Shown here: in pieces, positions 6,336 through 13,678 of the stretch
How positions within the stretch are numbered: position 1 is the stretch's first letter
How the letters are laid out: each line of letters starts with the position of its first letter
Source of the DNA: Gammaproteobacteria bacterium
GTDB taxonomy: Bacteria > Pseudomonadota > Gammaproteobacteria > Competibacterales > Competibacteraceae
Assembly: GCA_003562535.1 (NCBI GenBank)
Contig: PWUP01000036.1
Coordinates: 1-27,170, forward strand
Reading direction: 5' to 3'
Length of the DNA: 27,170 bases
Made by a program: the position numbers and the translations under genes
Notes under the pieces: model-generated
What the model was told of the DNA's origin: nothing
The model's input: the letters and a program-made list of their open reading frames with translations, nothing else
Databases searched by the model: none

Positions 6336-8291
6336 ATGAGCACGACACCGCTGCCTTTATCCTCCCAGCCTGCCGCATTGAGTGCGGTCAGTTTACGCCG
6401 CTACGGCTTACGCAAACAACCCTTCGCCACTGTGGCTGATACGGATTCACATTACAGCGATCTTGCTCTGGAAATGCCGGTTAAAACCCTGCTTAACCAT
6501 TTGCATACCGATCAATGGCTGTTGGTGTTCAGCGGCGACCACGGAGTGGGTAAAAGTACGCAATTACTGCGCTTGATTGCTGCAGGCGCTGATACCTTAC
6601 TGTTTTGTGCGTTCAAAGCCCGACCGGATGCCAGTTACGCAGTCATTGAACAGACGATCCGCCAGCACTGGACTAAACCCGTACAACGGCATGCTAATAC
6701 CGCACTCAGGGATATACTTTGTCGGTTGTGTCATGGTCAGCGCCGTCCGGTGTTGGTGGTGGATGACGCTCATCAGCTCAAACCCGATGTGCTCGGTGAA
6801 CTTCTGCAACTCAGTCGGGACGTGTTACAGCACTGTGGGCGCACACCAGGTCTAGTGCTTGCAGGCGAACCGTATTTACAGACTTTACTCGAACACAGTG
6901 CGCCGAGTCACATACCGTTACAAACCAGCGTCTCGATCACGCTCAGACCCCTAACCCTAGAGCAAACGGAAGCCTATCTGCGTCTGCGCCTACAAGCCGC
7001 AGGTGCCAAAAACCCTGATTTACTCTCTGGCCCTATCGCCCAAACCATCTATCGAGAAAGTCGTGGCTATCCAGCCGCTATCAATGCGGCTGCCAATCGC
7101 TATTTACAAGGCTCAGAGACCCCAAGCGAGCAAACGCCGCCCACTCCCAAGGTGAGTACAGCACCCAAACCAACAGCCCAGCCGACAGCACCATCGCGCC
7201 CACCACGGCGACGATTTTCCTTACCGATAACCGCCGCCGCACTCACTGTGGTTCTTGCGACAACGGGAGGGATATACTGGGCATTGGCACGCGATATGAC
7301 GGCATTCAACCCAAGCAATCTACTGGCTTTGTTCGAAACACCGCTGCCTGAACCCAGCCCCGAACCACGGGTAACGTGGCCGCAAACCGTATCACCAGAG
7401 CCTATGGTGGAGCCTCCCCTATCCGAACCTGAACCGGTCGCTGCAACTCCGCCAGAATCGGAACCAAAATCGGAATCTGTGGCCGCCACTGATCCTGAAC
7501 CCGAGCCAAACGGTGATACTTCGTCGGCATCGGAACCCGTGGCCGCCACTGATCCTGAACCCGAGCCAAACGGTGATACTTCGTCGGCATCGGAATCTGT
7601 AGCCGCCACTGATCCAGAATCTGGACCGTTTGTTGAAACCCGCTCGGCGCTGGAAACCGTGGTTGCTACTGAACCTGAGTCCCGCTTGGACACTCCGCCG
7701 GAACCCGACACTGTAGCCACGACGGACCCAGAACCCGAGCCAAGCACCGACGCCCTGCCCGAACCGGACACCGTAGCCGCGACTGACCCAGAACCCGAGC
7801 CAAGCACTGACATCTCGCCAGAACCCGACACTGTGGCCACAACTGACCCAGAACCCCTTGTTGAGACCCAACCGGAACCCGTAGCGGAGGCGGCTCGTCC
7901 TGCTGAACCTGAGCCTACCCCACCAGCAACCACCGCAGCAGCCCATATTGATGCCGCTGCATTAACGCCAATCCCTGTGCCCACCGGTGGATTACTGAGC
8001 GAAGTGTGGTTGCAACAGCAAAACCCTCGGCATTTCACCATCCAAATCGCGGCCAGCAACGACCGTCAAGCCTTACGTGCCTATGCAGAAAGCCTTGATC
8101 TACCGATTGAAGTCGCATGGTTTCGTACTCTGCGTAATGGACAAGACTGGTATTCATTGGTCGTCGGCCAATACCCCAGTTCGGCCAGCGCCCAAGCCGC
8201 CATTGCCAACTTGCCCGTCAGAATCCGCCGCAATCAACCTTGGATTCGTAATTTTGGGTCGATTCATCGGGATATCGACAGTGCTCAATAG
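6336..8291 (+). CDS. Membrane AAA-ATPase with C-terminal SPOR domain (DamX/ExeA-like)
   Basis: A 651-residue protein with three parts. The N-terminal ExeA/GspA-type AAA ATPase (about 20-260) has Walker A GDHGVGKST (67-75) and Walker B VLVVDDAH (139-146). A basic stop-transfer (RRRF) precedes a single membrane helix (about 295-316). A periplasmic Pro/Glu/Asp/Thr-rich repeat stalk (about 335-530) leads to a SPOR domain (about 565-640, starting FTIQIAASNDRQAL). SPOR domains bind glycan strands stripped of peptides, typically at the division septum. DamX of some gammaproteobacteria has a similar plan, but is normally encoded beside aroB and dam. Here it sits between a stator/HDOD-GGDEF block and a FliK-like gene. 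A role in placing or anchoring flagellar parts at the new pole is an inference. The 60-bp tandem repeats in the stalk are described separately. Confidence 0.88.
   Translation: MSTTPLPLSSQPAALSAVSLRRYGLRKQPFATVADTDSHYSDLALEMPVKTLLNHLHTDQWLLVFSGDHGVGKSTQLLRLIAAGADTLLFCAFKARPDASYAVIEQTIRQHWTKPVQRHANTALRDILCRLCHGQRRPVLVVDDAHQLKPDVLGELLQLSRDVLQHCGRTPGLVLAGEPYLQTLLEHSAPSHIPLQTSVSITLRPLTLEQTEAYLRLRLQAAGAKNPDLLSGPIAQTIYRESRGYPAAINAAANRYLQGSETPSEQTPPTPKVSTAPKPTAQPTAPSRPPRRRFSLPITAAALTVVLATTGGIYWALARDMTAFNPSNLLALFETPLPEPSPEPRVTWPQTVSPEPMVEPPLSEPEPVAATPPESEPKSESVAATDPEPEPNGDTSSASEPVAATDPEPEPNGDTSSASESVAATDPESGPFVETRSALETVVATEPESRLDTPPEPDTVATTDPEPEPSTDALPEPDTVAATDPEPEPSTDISPEPDTVATTDPEPLVETQPEPVAEAARPAEPEPTPPATTAAAHIDAAALTPIPVPTGGLLSEVWLQQQNPRHFTIQIAASNDRQALRAYAESLDLPIEVAWFRTLRNGQDWYSLVVGQYPSSASAQAAIANLPVRIRRNQPWIRNFGSIHRDIDSAQ
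7471..7860 (+). repeat. 60-bp tandem repeats in the SPOR-protein stalk
   Basis: Within the AAA/SPOR gene, the DNA repeats with an exact 60-bp period, each unit encoding 20 residues. Positions 7501-7530 and 7561-7590 are identical, and the halves at 7471-7500, 7531-7560 and 7591-7620 differ by only a few bases. After a degenerate stretch, a second set with the same period runs from about 7701 to 7850. The encoded unit is of the type VAATDPEPEPNGDTSSASE, later VATTDPEPEPSTDALPEPD. The phase is always kept, so copy number can change without a frameshift, altering only stalk length. Confidence 0.9.
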
Positions 8292-8302
8292 TTAAACCCA
8301 CT

Positions 8303-9502
8303 ATGCCTATTGCTGCACCGACATTTCCCATCACACTGGTTAACCCTAATGCGAATCGACCGGATTGGCAGTTAGGTCAGCGTTTAGATGCCGTCGTTGT
8401 CCGCAGTCACGCCACCGGAGATCCGACTCAAGTGCGTGTCGGTGCCCAAATGATCGAACTGCGGCTACCGATGGCTCTGCCTGAAGGCAGCCGCATGCGT
8501 TTACAAGTCACCCAAACCGGCCCTCAACCGATTCTGCGCTTGCTATCCAGCCCAGCAGGGTCAGTAGCCGGGACGGCCACAGCGGCACCCACCGCACCAC
8601 CTTGGCTCACCCAATTGTTTCCCAGTCAGGGCAGTCAGACGCCACTGCTTGCCGCCTTAACGGCGCTCAACCGGCAACCGGAAACTGCGGCTCAGTTACC
8701 CCAAGATGTGCGTTCCGCTTTGGCCAATGTATGGCAACAATTACCGACTATGCAGCAAGTCCTGAAGGCCGCAGGTCTGCAACAAGCGGTACAGGGTTCT
8801 GGCCTGTTTCATGAAACTCTCTTAGCCAATCTGAACCTAGGACAGTACCCACCGGCCAATCTGAAATCAGCCTTGTTGTCCTTAGCGGCTCGCTTACGTG
8901 CTCATATACGGACAACACCCGCTCAATCCGCAGCCGCGGGCCGCGACACCCCACCCCCCCGACCTGGCGCTTCACCCATTGCCCAAGGCCGAGTCGCTGT
9001 CAACCTTGCAGGATTACCCCCTCACGCTTTATTAACCCAATTAGCCCTACGCACCGAGCAAGCCGTTGCCCGACTCAGCTTACATCAATGGAGCAGCTCC
9101 GAGACTACGAGCGAATCCAATCAGCCTCGGTGGTTGTTTGAATTGCCCTTGCGCGGAGATCAGGGCATCGATATGGTGCATCTGTTAATTGAACGTGAAC
9201 GCGCTAAACGGCAGGCTGAGGATAAGTCCCCAGTGTGGCGCGTTGAACTGGCTTTAGATTGGCCAGAACTGGGCCCGCTGTATATCCATATCAGTTTATC
9301 CCCTGAGCGGCAGCGCATCAGCGCCCACTTGTGGGCGGAACGTGAAGCGACAGTGGAACACGTCCAACGCGCTTTACCGCAATTACGGGAGGCACTCAGC
9401 GCCAAGCAGCTTCACATTGCTCATCTAGGCTGCTGTCTTGGCCAGCCGCCCAATCCTACACCCGATCCTATCGACCCCCCTTTAGTGGATGATCACGCAT
9501 GA
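8303..9502 (+). CDS. FliK-like hook-length control domain protein
   Basis: A 399-residue protein. The last ~100 residues (about 300-385) fit the FliK C-terminal domain, with a core ELALDWPELGPLYIHISL, a later SAHLWAEREATVEHVQRALPQL and a helical end. In canonical FliK, this domain binds FlhB and switches export from hook to filament substrates. The N-terminal part (about 25-85) looks like a small beta domain (VRVGAQMIELRLP), followed by a long Ala/Gln/Pro-rich middle. It is not the main FliK, which lies at 24279-25442 in its usual place. It overlaps the next gene, a FlhB-C-terminal-domain protein, by ATGA, which strongly links the two functionally. It starts 11 bp after the SPOR gene. Its role, perhaps as a second or specialised export-switch partner, is inferred. 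Confidence 0.82.
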   Translation: MPIAAPTFPITLVNPNANRPDWQLGQRLDAVVVRSHATGDPTQVRVGAQMIELRLPMALPEGSRMRLQVTQTGPQPILRLLSSPAGSVAGTATAAPTAPPWLTQLFPSQGSQTPLLAALTALNRQPETAAQLPQDVRSALANVWQQLPTMQQVLKAAGLQQAVQGSGLFHETLLANLNLGQYPPANLKSALLSLAARLRAHIRTTPAQSAAAGRDTPPPRPGASPIAQGRVAVNLAGLPPHALLTQLALRTEQAVARLSLHQWSSSETTSESNQPRWLFELPLRGDQGIDMVHLLIERERAKRQAEDKSPVWRVELALDWPELGPLYIHISLSPERQRISAHLWAEREATVEHVQRALPQLREALSAKQLHIAHLGCCLGQPPNPTPDPIDPPLVDDHA

Positions 9503-9783
9503 GCCAAAAATCACCGGCCTCCCCACTCCGCAAGGCCATTGCCTTACAGTACGATGGTCAAGGTGCCCCACGCATCACCGCCAGTGGAGGTGGGTTGATC
9601 GCTGAGCAGATGATAGACATTGCCCAAGAACATGAGGTGCCACTTCATGAAGATCCGCTATTGGCAGCGGCGTTATCGCAGGTTCCTATTGGGGATGAAA
9701 TTCCCGAAAACCTCTATATTGCCGTGGCCGAAGTCTTGGCATTTGTGTATGGTTTAAGTGGCCGACAGCTTGGTGAACCTTAA
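9499..9783 (+). CDS. Stand-alone FlhB C-terminal-domain protein (FlhX/YlqH-like)
   Basis: This 94-residue soluble protein aligns over its whole length with the cytoplasmic end of FlhB. The shared pattern with FlhB in this window runs from ALQYD, through APR and LIAE, VPL with L..AL, to EIP..LY.AVA..LA..Y. It begins just after where the NPTH autocleavage motif would be, so it resembles the small C-terminal fragment made when FlhB cuts itself. In other bacteria, similar proteins (FlhX, YlqH) can stand in for that fragment in substrate switching. It is the last gene of the plus-strand operon, and its start overlaps the FliK-like gene's stop (ATGA). The stop is 12 bp from that of the opposing DUF2802 gene. 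Family assignment is firm, and the physiological role is inferred. Confidence 0.88.
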   Translation: MSQKSPASPLRKAIALQYDGQGAPRITASGGGLIAEQMIDIAQEHEVPLHEDPLLAAALSQVPIGDEIPENLYIAVAEVLAFVYGLSGRQLGEP

Positions 9784-9795
9784 CCACGCATCTTG

Positions 9796-10197
9796 CTAGG
9801 TTTCTTCAGGCGAGCGATTGATGAACAAAAGCAAATCCGCTTCCCCACGGGTTAATCCACAGGTTTCCATCAATTGTTCACGGCTGGCACCGCGTACCGC
9901 TAAACGTATCGCGTGTTGATAAGGCCCTTGATCCGGATCGCGCAGCAGCATTTGTTCTTGCTGCCCAGCCAGCACGCGCAAACGCTGTGCCATTTCGGCC
10001 TGCCGCTGATCGGCCTGCATCTCACTCGAACACAAGACACTCAGCGCCCCACGCAAGGACAGCAGAGCCAGCTCTTGATTCATAAGGCGTTGCTGCAACG
10101 CCCTCACACGCGCCACTGACCACACAGCCACCCCTAAAGCCACGGTCACTAATGCAAACAGCACGCTGATCATCACCAGCAGGGCAAAGTCAGGCAT
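9796..10197 (-). CDS. DUF2802 membrane protein of flagellar clusters
   Basis: This 133-residue protein has one N-terminal membrane helix (about 4-27), a likely coiled-coil region (about 30-85) and a C-terminal DUF2802 segment (AIRLAVRGASREQLMETCGL, then TRGEADLL) that looks like a small helical or winged-helix unit. DUF2802 genes commonly sit at the end of gammaproteobacterial flagellar/chemotaxis operons, next to cheW in Pseudomonas, but their function is unknown. The frame stays open upstream to 10416, but the ATG at 10197 is chosen. It starts exactly before the hydrophobic helix, and it overlaps the preceding 65/62-residue gene by 8 bp, which fits coupled translation. The extra upstream residues would overlap that gene and cheA. 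It is the last gene of the long minus-strand operon. Confidence 0.85.
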   Translation of the reverse strand: MPDFALLVMISVLFALVTVALGVAVWSVARVRALQQRLMNQELALLSLRGALSVLCSSEMQADQRQAEMAQRLRVLAGQQEQMLLRDPDQGPYQHAIRLAVRGASREQLMETCGLTRGEADLLLFINRSPEET

Positions 10198-10378
10198 AAT
10201 CGTCGATTTTTGGAGGCGTTGGCGTATCGTCAGGGGATGAGTGTTGAGCACGCTTAGGCTTGGCAGGTGGTTGCTTGCGCGGAGGCTGTTGCGAGTCATC
10301 TTCCGTATCGCGTTCCGCCACACTGCGCTTAGGCCACGGTGGATGCACGGGTTGGATGGGGTCAAACTGAGAGGCCAT
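10190..10378 (-). CDS. Small proline-rich hypothetical protein
   Basis: A 62-residue protein from ATG at 10378 (65 if the upstream GTG at 10387 is used). It begins MASQFDPIQPVHPPWPKRSV and is rich in Pro, Lys, Gln and Asp throughout, with no membrane segment or recognisable domain, so it is probably disordered. I do not recognise it. It is accepted as a gene because it fills the space between cheA (stop 21 bp upstream) and the DUF2802 gene, and because its end overlaps the DUF2802 start by 8 bp in a way that suggests translational coupling. The sequence just before the ATG (GTGTGGGAC) offers a weak ribosome-binding site. In Pseudomonas-type clusters, cheB, motCD, par and cheW genes lie in this interval; this small gene is here instead. 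Confidence 0.6.
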   Translation of the reverse strand: MASQFDPIQPVHPPWPKRSVAERDTEDDSQQPPRKQPPAKPKRAQHSSPDDTPTPPKIDDYA

Positions 10379-10399
10379 GTCCCACACCGAATTGTGGCA

Positions 10400-12418
10400 T
10401 TAACGTCGTCCTGCATAAGCGTTGACTAAGCCAGGGATATCTAAGATCAGAGCTACCCCACCATCACCGGTAATCGTGGCACCGGCAAACCCAGGTAAGC
10501 CTTGCAGATAAGACCCTAATGGTTTAATCACCACTTCTTCTTGGCCAATTAATCGATCCACTACAAAACCCACCCGACGTTTGCCAACAAACACGACCAC
10601 CACCACATCACGATTTTCATTATCCGCGGGCGGGTCATCACCGTCGGTGAGCCAACGGCGCAGATAGTACAACGGCAAGGCTTCATCACGCACCATCACC
10701 ACTTCTTGATGATCGATATGATGAGTTCGTGAATGCTCTAAATTAAAAATCTCACTGATACTGGCCAATGGCAGGGCAAAGCGCTGATTACCCAGCACAA
10801 CCATTAATGTGGGTAAGATCGCTAAAGTCAACGGTACTTTGACCCGTAGAGTGCTGCCTTCACCGTAAACGGAATCAATCTCTACCGTGCCATTAAGTTG
10901 GGCAATGCGGGTTTTAACCACGTCCATGCCCACACCACGACCGGAAACATCAGAAATTTGCGATTTTGTGGTGAAACCCGCCATAAAAATCATATTTAGT
11001 GCATTTTGATCGCTCATGCGGGCAGCGGCTTCTTCATCCATCAACCCTTTTTCCACGGCTTTACGGCGCAGTATATCCGGATCCATGCCTTGGCCGTCAT
11101 CGGAGATGGTCAATAAAATGTGATCGCCTTCTTGCTCTGCGGCCAATACCACATGTCCCGCTCGCGGCTTGCCACGGCGCTCGCGCTCATCAGGATCTTC
11201 GATGCCGTGATCAACGGCATTGCGCACTAAATGAACTAAGGGATCGGCCAGCGCTTCGACCTGATTTTTATCCAAATCGGTGTCTTCACCACGCAACTCC
11301 AGATTAATCTCTTTGTTCAGGCTCCGGGCAAGATCACGAACCACTCGTGGAAATCGGCCAAATATTTTCTTGACCGGTTGCATACGGGTTTTCATGACGG
11401 AGGTTTGTAAATCCGAGGTCACTGCATCCAGATTACCTACCGCAGCACTGACCTCTTCATCATTAATCCGTGCATGTAACGTTGCCAGCCGATTACGCAC
11501 TAAAACCAGCTCGCCCACCAAATTCATGATATCGTCAAGGCGTTTAGTATCAACTCGCACGGTGGTTTCAGCCACCGAGGCCGAAGCAGTAGCCGCCGCT
11601 GCCGGTCGCGCCGAGGGAGTTGCTGTCGGTGCGGGTTTAGCGGGCGCAACAGGCGTAGGTGCTGCGGGTGGCGGGCTGGGTTGAGTTTTAGGCGGTTGCC
11701 CTTGGCCATGCAATTCATCGAGCAGACGCTCAAACTCATCATCAGTGATCAGCTCACTGTCTTGTTTAGGGGTTTCCGGTTGAGTTGACTCTGTTGTAGT
11801 CGAGTCCGCTTCTCTAGTCTGAGCAGGCTTTTCTACGGGATCACCGTTGCTTTTTTGGGCACTGATGGCATCCAACAGCGCTTCAAATTCTGCTTCGGTC
11901 ATCTCATCATCGCCGCCGACTGCGGCTACAGCGGAAACCTCAGGACTAACGGCTGGCGTATCCGTGGGCGGTGATGGCGGCGGCGGATCCGGTTGCGGCG
12001 CTGTGGTGGGCGCAGGGGAATCGGGGTTACCGGGGGTGGCTAGCGATTCCAAGGTCACTAATAATCCGGCATCGGCTGGACTAGGTTCTTGTCCTGAACG
12101 AATCTCATTAAACATATCCATCACCACATCCAAGACCTGCAACACGGCATCCATCAGGGTACCGTCCACTTGCCTTTGGCCTTGGCGCAATACATTGAAT
12201 ACGTCTTCAGCGCGGTGACACACCGTCACCAGATTGTTGAGATTAAGAAAGCCCGCTCCCCCCTTAATGGTGTGAAAGCCACGAAATACCGCATCAAGCC
12301 GCTGCCGATCCTCAGGGTTTTGTTCTAACTCGACCAATTGTTCGCTCAGTCCATCCAGTAGCTCACCGGCCTCGACTAAGAAGTCCTGCAGAATTTCGTC
12401 ACCAGTATCCAGACTCAC
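10400..12418 (-). CDS. cheA: CheA chemotaxis histidine kinase
   Basis: A 672-residue cytoplasmic kinase that passes phosphate from its Hpt domain to CheY. The Hpt domain (about 1-125) has the phospho-histidine H49 in FHTIKGGAGF. A long Pro/Ala/Thr-rich linker (about 126-285) takes the place of a folded P2 domain and carries two short acidic helices, TEAEFEALLDAI (174-185) and TDDEFERLLDELHG (225-238). Dimerisation follows (about 286-345). The ATPase domain has an N box LVHLVRNAVDHG (394-405), G1 DDGQGMD (440-446) and G2 GRGVGMD (493-499), and the C-terminal CheW-like domain starts near 535. The start is GTG, with AAGGGG well placed upstream. It lies 29 bp after cheZ; no cheB or cheW follows in the window. 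Confidence 0.96.
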   Translation of the reverse strand: MSLDTGDEILQDFLVEAGELLDGLSEQLVELEQNPEDRQRLDAVFRGFHTIKGGAGFLNLNNLVTVCHRAEDVFNVLRQGQRQVDGTLMDAVLQVLDVVMDMFNEIRSGQEPSPADAGLLVTLESLATPGNPDSPAPTTAPQPDPPPPSPPTDTPAVSPEVSAVAAVGGDDEMTEAEFEALLDAISAQKSNGDPVEKPAQTREADSTTTESTQPETPKQDSELITDDEFERLLDELHGQGQPPKTQPSPPPAAPTPVAPAKPAPTATPSARPAAAATASASVAETTVRVDTKRLDDIMNLVGELVLVRNRLATLHARINDEEVSAAVGNLDAVTSDLQTSVMKTRMQPVKKIFGRFPRVVRDLARSLNKEINLELRGEDTDLDKNQVEALADPLVHLVRNAVDHGIEDPDERERRGKPRAGHVVLAAEQEGDHILLTISDDGQGMDPDILRRKAVEKGLMDEEAAARMSDQNALNMIFMAGFTTKSQISDVSGRGVGMDVVKTRIAQLNGTVEIDSVYGEGSTLRVKVPLTLAILPTLMVVLGNQRFALPLASISEIFNLEHSRTHHIDHQEVVMVRDEALPLYYLRRWLTDGDDPPADNENRDVVVVVFVGKRRVGFVVDRLIGQEEVVIKPLGSYLQGLPGFAGATITGDGGVALILDIPGLVNAYAGRR

Positions 12419-12447
12419 CCTTTACCCCTTAGTTATTACTTTGAGAA

Positions 12448-13242
12448 TTAAAAACCCAAGCTTGATAGCAAATCATCGACATCATCCTGGCCGCAGACCT
12501 GTTGATTAGCATCTGCGGTACCAGGCACCGAGGGTCCCCCACCCGATGACGGCTGTTGGGGTGGCTGAGAATCCTGCTGCTCTTTTGATTTTTTTTGATC
12601 TGGAGTGGACAGCCGCTCTCCCGATAACCGGACTAAGCCCACCAGATTGGTTTCAACATCCTGAACCAAGGTGATCACTCGGCGAATCACCTGCCCGGTA
12701 AGATCCTGAAAATCTTGAGCCATCAGGACTTCTGATAAATTAGCACGAATCAGCTCAGCATCACCGGCACTCTGCTGTAAAAATTCCCCCAATTGCTGGC
12801 TGAATTCGCGAAATTCCGCCAACGACATATCCCGAGTGCGGAAGCGTTGCCATCCATCCGCAAGCTCATGAGAACGCCGCGATAAAAACTCGGCTACCGG
12901 TAAGCTTTCTTCGACGGCGTTGAGGGTGCGGTGTGCCGATTGTTCGGTCATCACTACAACATAGTTTAGACGCTCTTTGGCATCGGGAATCTCGACTTGT
13001 GCAATCTCTGAGAGCCGCGAATCCATCCGGAACACATTGAGCGCTTCATGCAGATCCCGGGTGAGTTTACCAAGTTCCTGAAACAGAATGCTATCGTGCA
13101 TCCGCCCCAGCTCTTCGATCAAGCGGTTGGCGAGATCCTCATCGCCAGCCTCGATATGATTCACCAGTTGGCGGGCCTTCTCCAGTTGGGTCGAACGCAT
13201 TTCCATTTCTTTCTGGTCTATTTCCAGGCTCTGCATTGGCAT
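12448..13242 (-). CDS. cheZ: CheZ, CheY-phosphate phosphatase
   Basis: This 264-residue protein removes phosphate from CheY-P and so ends the chemotactic signal. The central helical hairpin holds the active-site string QDFQDLTGQVI, in which D180 and Q184 correspond to the catalytic D143/Q147 of E. coli CheZ. A Gln/Pro/Gly-rich flexible linker (about 215-250) leads to the C-terminal CheY-docking peptide QDDVDDLLSSLGF (252-264), very like the E. coli one. It starts 5 bp after the cheY stop. The protein is about 50 residues longer than E. coli CheZ, in the N-terminus and linker. An ATG two codons in is an equally good start. Confidence 0.96.
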   Translation of the reverse strand: MPMQSLEIDQKEMEMRSTQLEKARQLVNHIEAGDEDLANRLIEELGRMHDSILFQELGKLTRDLHEALNVFRMDSRLSEIAQVEIPDAKERLNYVVVMTEQSAHRTLNAVEESLPVAEFLSRRSHELADGWQRFRTRDMSLAEFREFSQQLGEFLQQSAGDAELIRANLSEVLMAQDFQDLTGQVIRRVITLVQDVETNLVGLVRLSGERLSTPDQKKSKEQQDSQPPQQPSSGGGPSVPGTADANQQVCGQDDVDDLLSSLGF

Positions 13243-13247
13243 GACCG

Positions 13248-13640
13248 TTACCCTGCTGCGTTAATGCGCTCAAAAATCTTTTCGATTTTCTCCTTCAATG
13301 TATCGGCGGTAAACGGCTTGATGATATAGCTGTTCACTCCCACTTGAGCCGCCTCAACAATTTGATCACGTTTCGCTTCCGCCGTTACCATCAAAACCGG
13401 CAAGGTCTTGAGGTGATCATCAGCACGCACAGCACGGAGTAAATCAATACCGGTCATCGTCGGCATGTTCCAGTCCGTGATCAGAAAATCAAAATTACCA
13501 TTCTTTAGCATGGGTAACGCCGTGCTCCCGTCATCCGCCTCTGCGGTATTATTGTAGCCCAGATCCCGCAGCAAATTCTTGATAATACGGCGCATCGTGG
13601 AAAAATCGTCCACGATGAGGATTTTCATATTTTTATCCAC
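13248..13640 (-). CDS. cheY: CheY chemotaxis response regulator
   Basis: A 130-residue single-domain receiver. It carries the acidic pair D11-D12 (VDDFSTMRRI), the phospho-acceptor D56 in LITDWNMP, the switch Thr in MVTAEA and the conserved Lys in YIIKPF, all as in E. coli CheY (about 129 residues). CheY-P binds FliM and reverses the motor. The GTG start is preferred over the ATG four codons later because GGAG lies 7 bp before the GTG but 19 bp before the ATG. It is followed at 5 bp by cheZ and preceded at 38 bp by fliA. Confidence 0.97.
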   Translation of the reverse strand: MDKNMKILIVDDFSTMRRIIKNLLRDLGYNNTAEADDGSTALPMLKNGNFDFLITDWNMPTMTGIDLLRAVRADDHLKTLPVLMVTAEAKRDQIVEAAQVGVNSYIIKPFTADTLKEKIEKIFERINAAG

Positions 13641-13647
13641 ACAAAAT

Positions 13648-13651
13648 CTCC
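13648..13651 (-). promoter_or_regulatory. Ribosome-binding site deciding the cheY start
   Basis: Minus-strand GGAG lies 7 nt before GTG at 13640, and 19 nt before the in-frame ATG at 13628. The spacing favours the GTG start and a 130-residue CheY. Confidence 0.65.
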
Positions 13652-13678
13652 AAGTGTTACTCGCTAACCTTAATAAAT

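Noticed and set aside
7419..7946. Second minus-strand frame with repeated Trp/Phe/Gly units
   Set aside because: Its periodicity simply mirrors the 60-bp DNA repeat of the real gene. No start signal or family is seen.
7100..8059. Long open frame (319 codons) on the minus strand opposite the SPOR gene
   Set aside because: It is an antisense shadow of the repeat-rich stalk. Its translation is low-complexity Gly/Ser/Val with no domain, while the plus-strand frame has clear AAA and SPOR domains.
10198..10416. Upstream extension of the DUF2802 gene to a start at 10416
   Set aside because: It would overlap the 62-residue gene and the end of cheA, and adds a non-homologous N-terminus before the membrane helix. 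The ATG at 10197 fits better.
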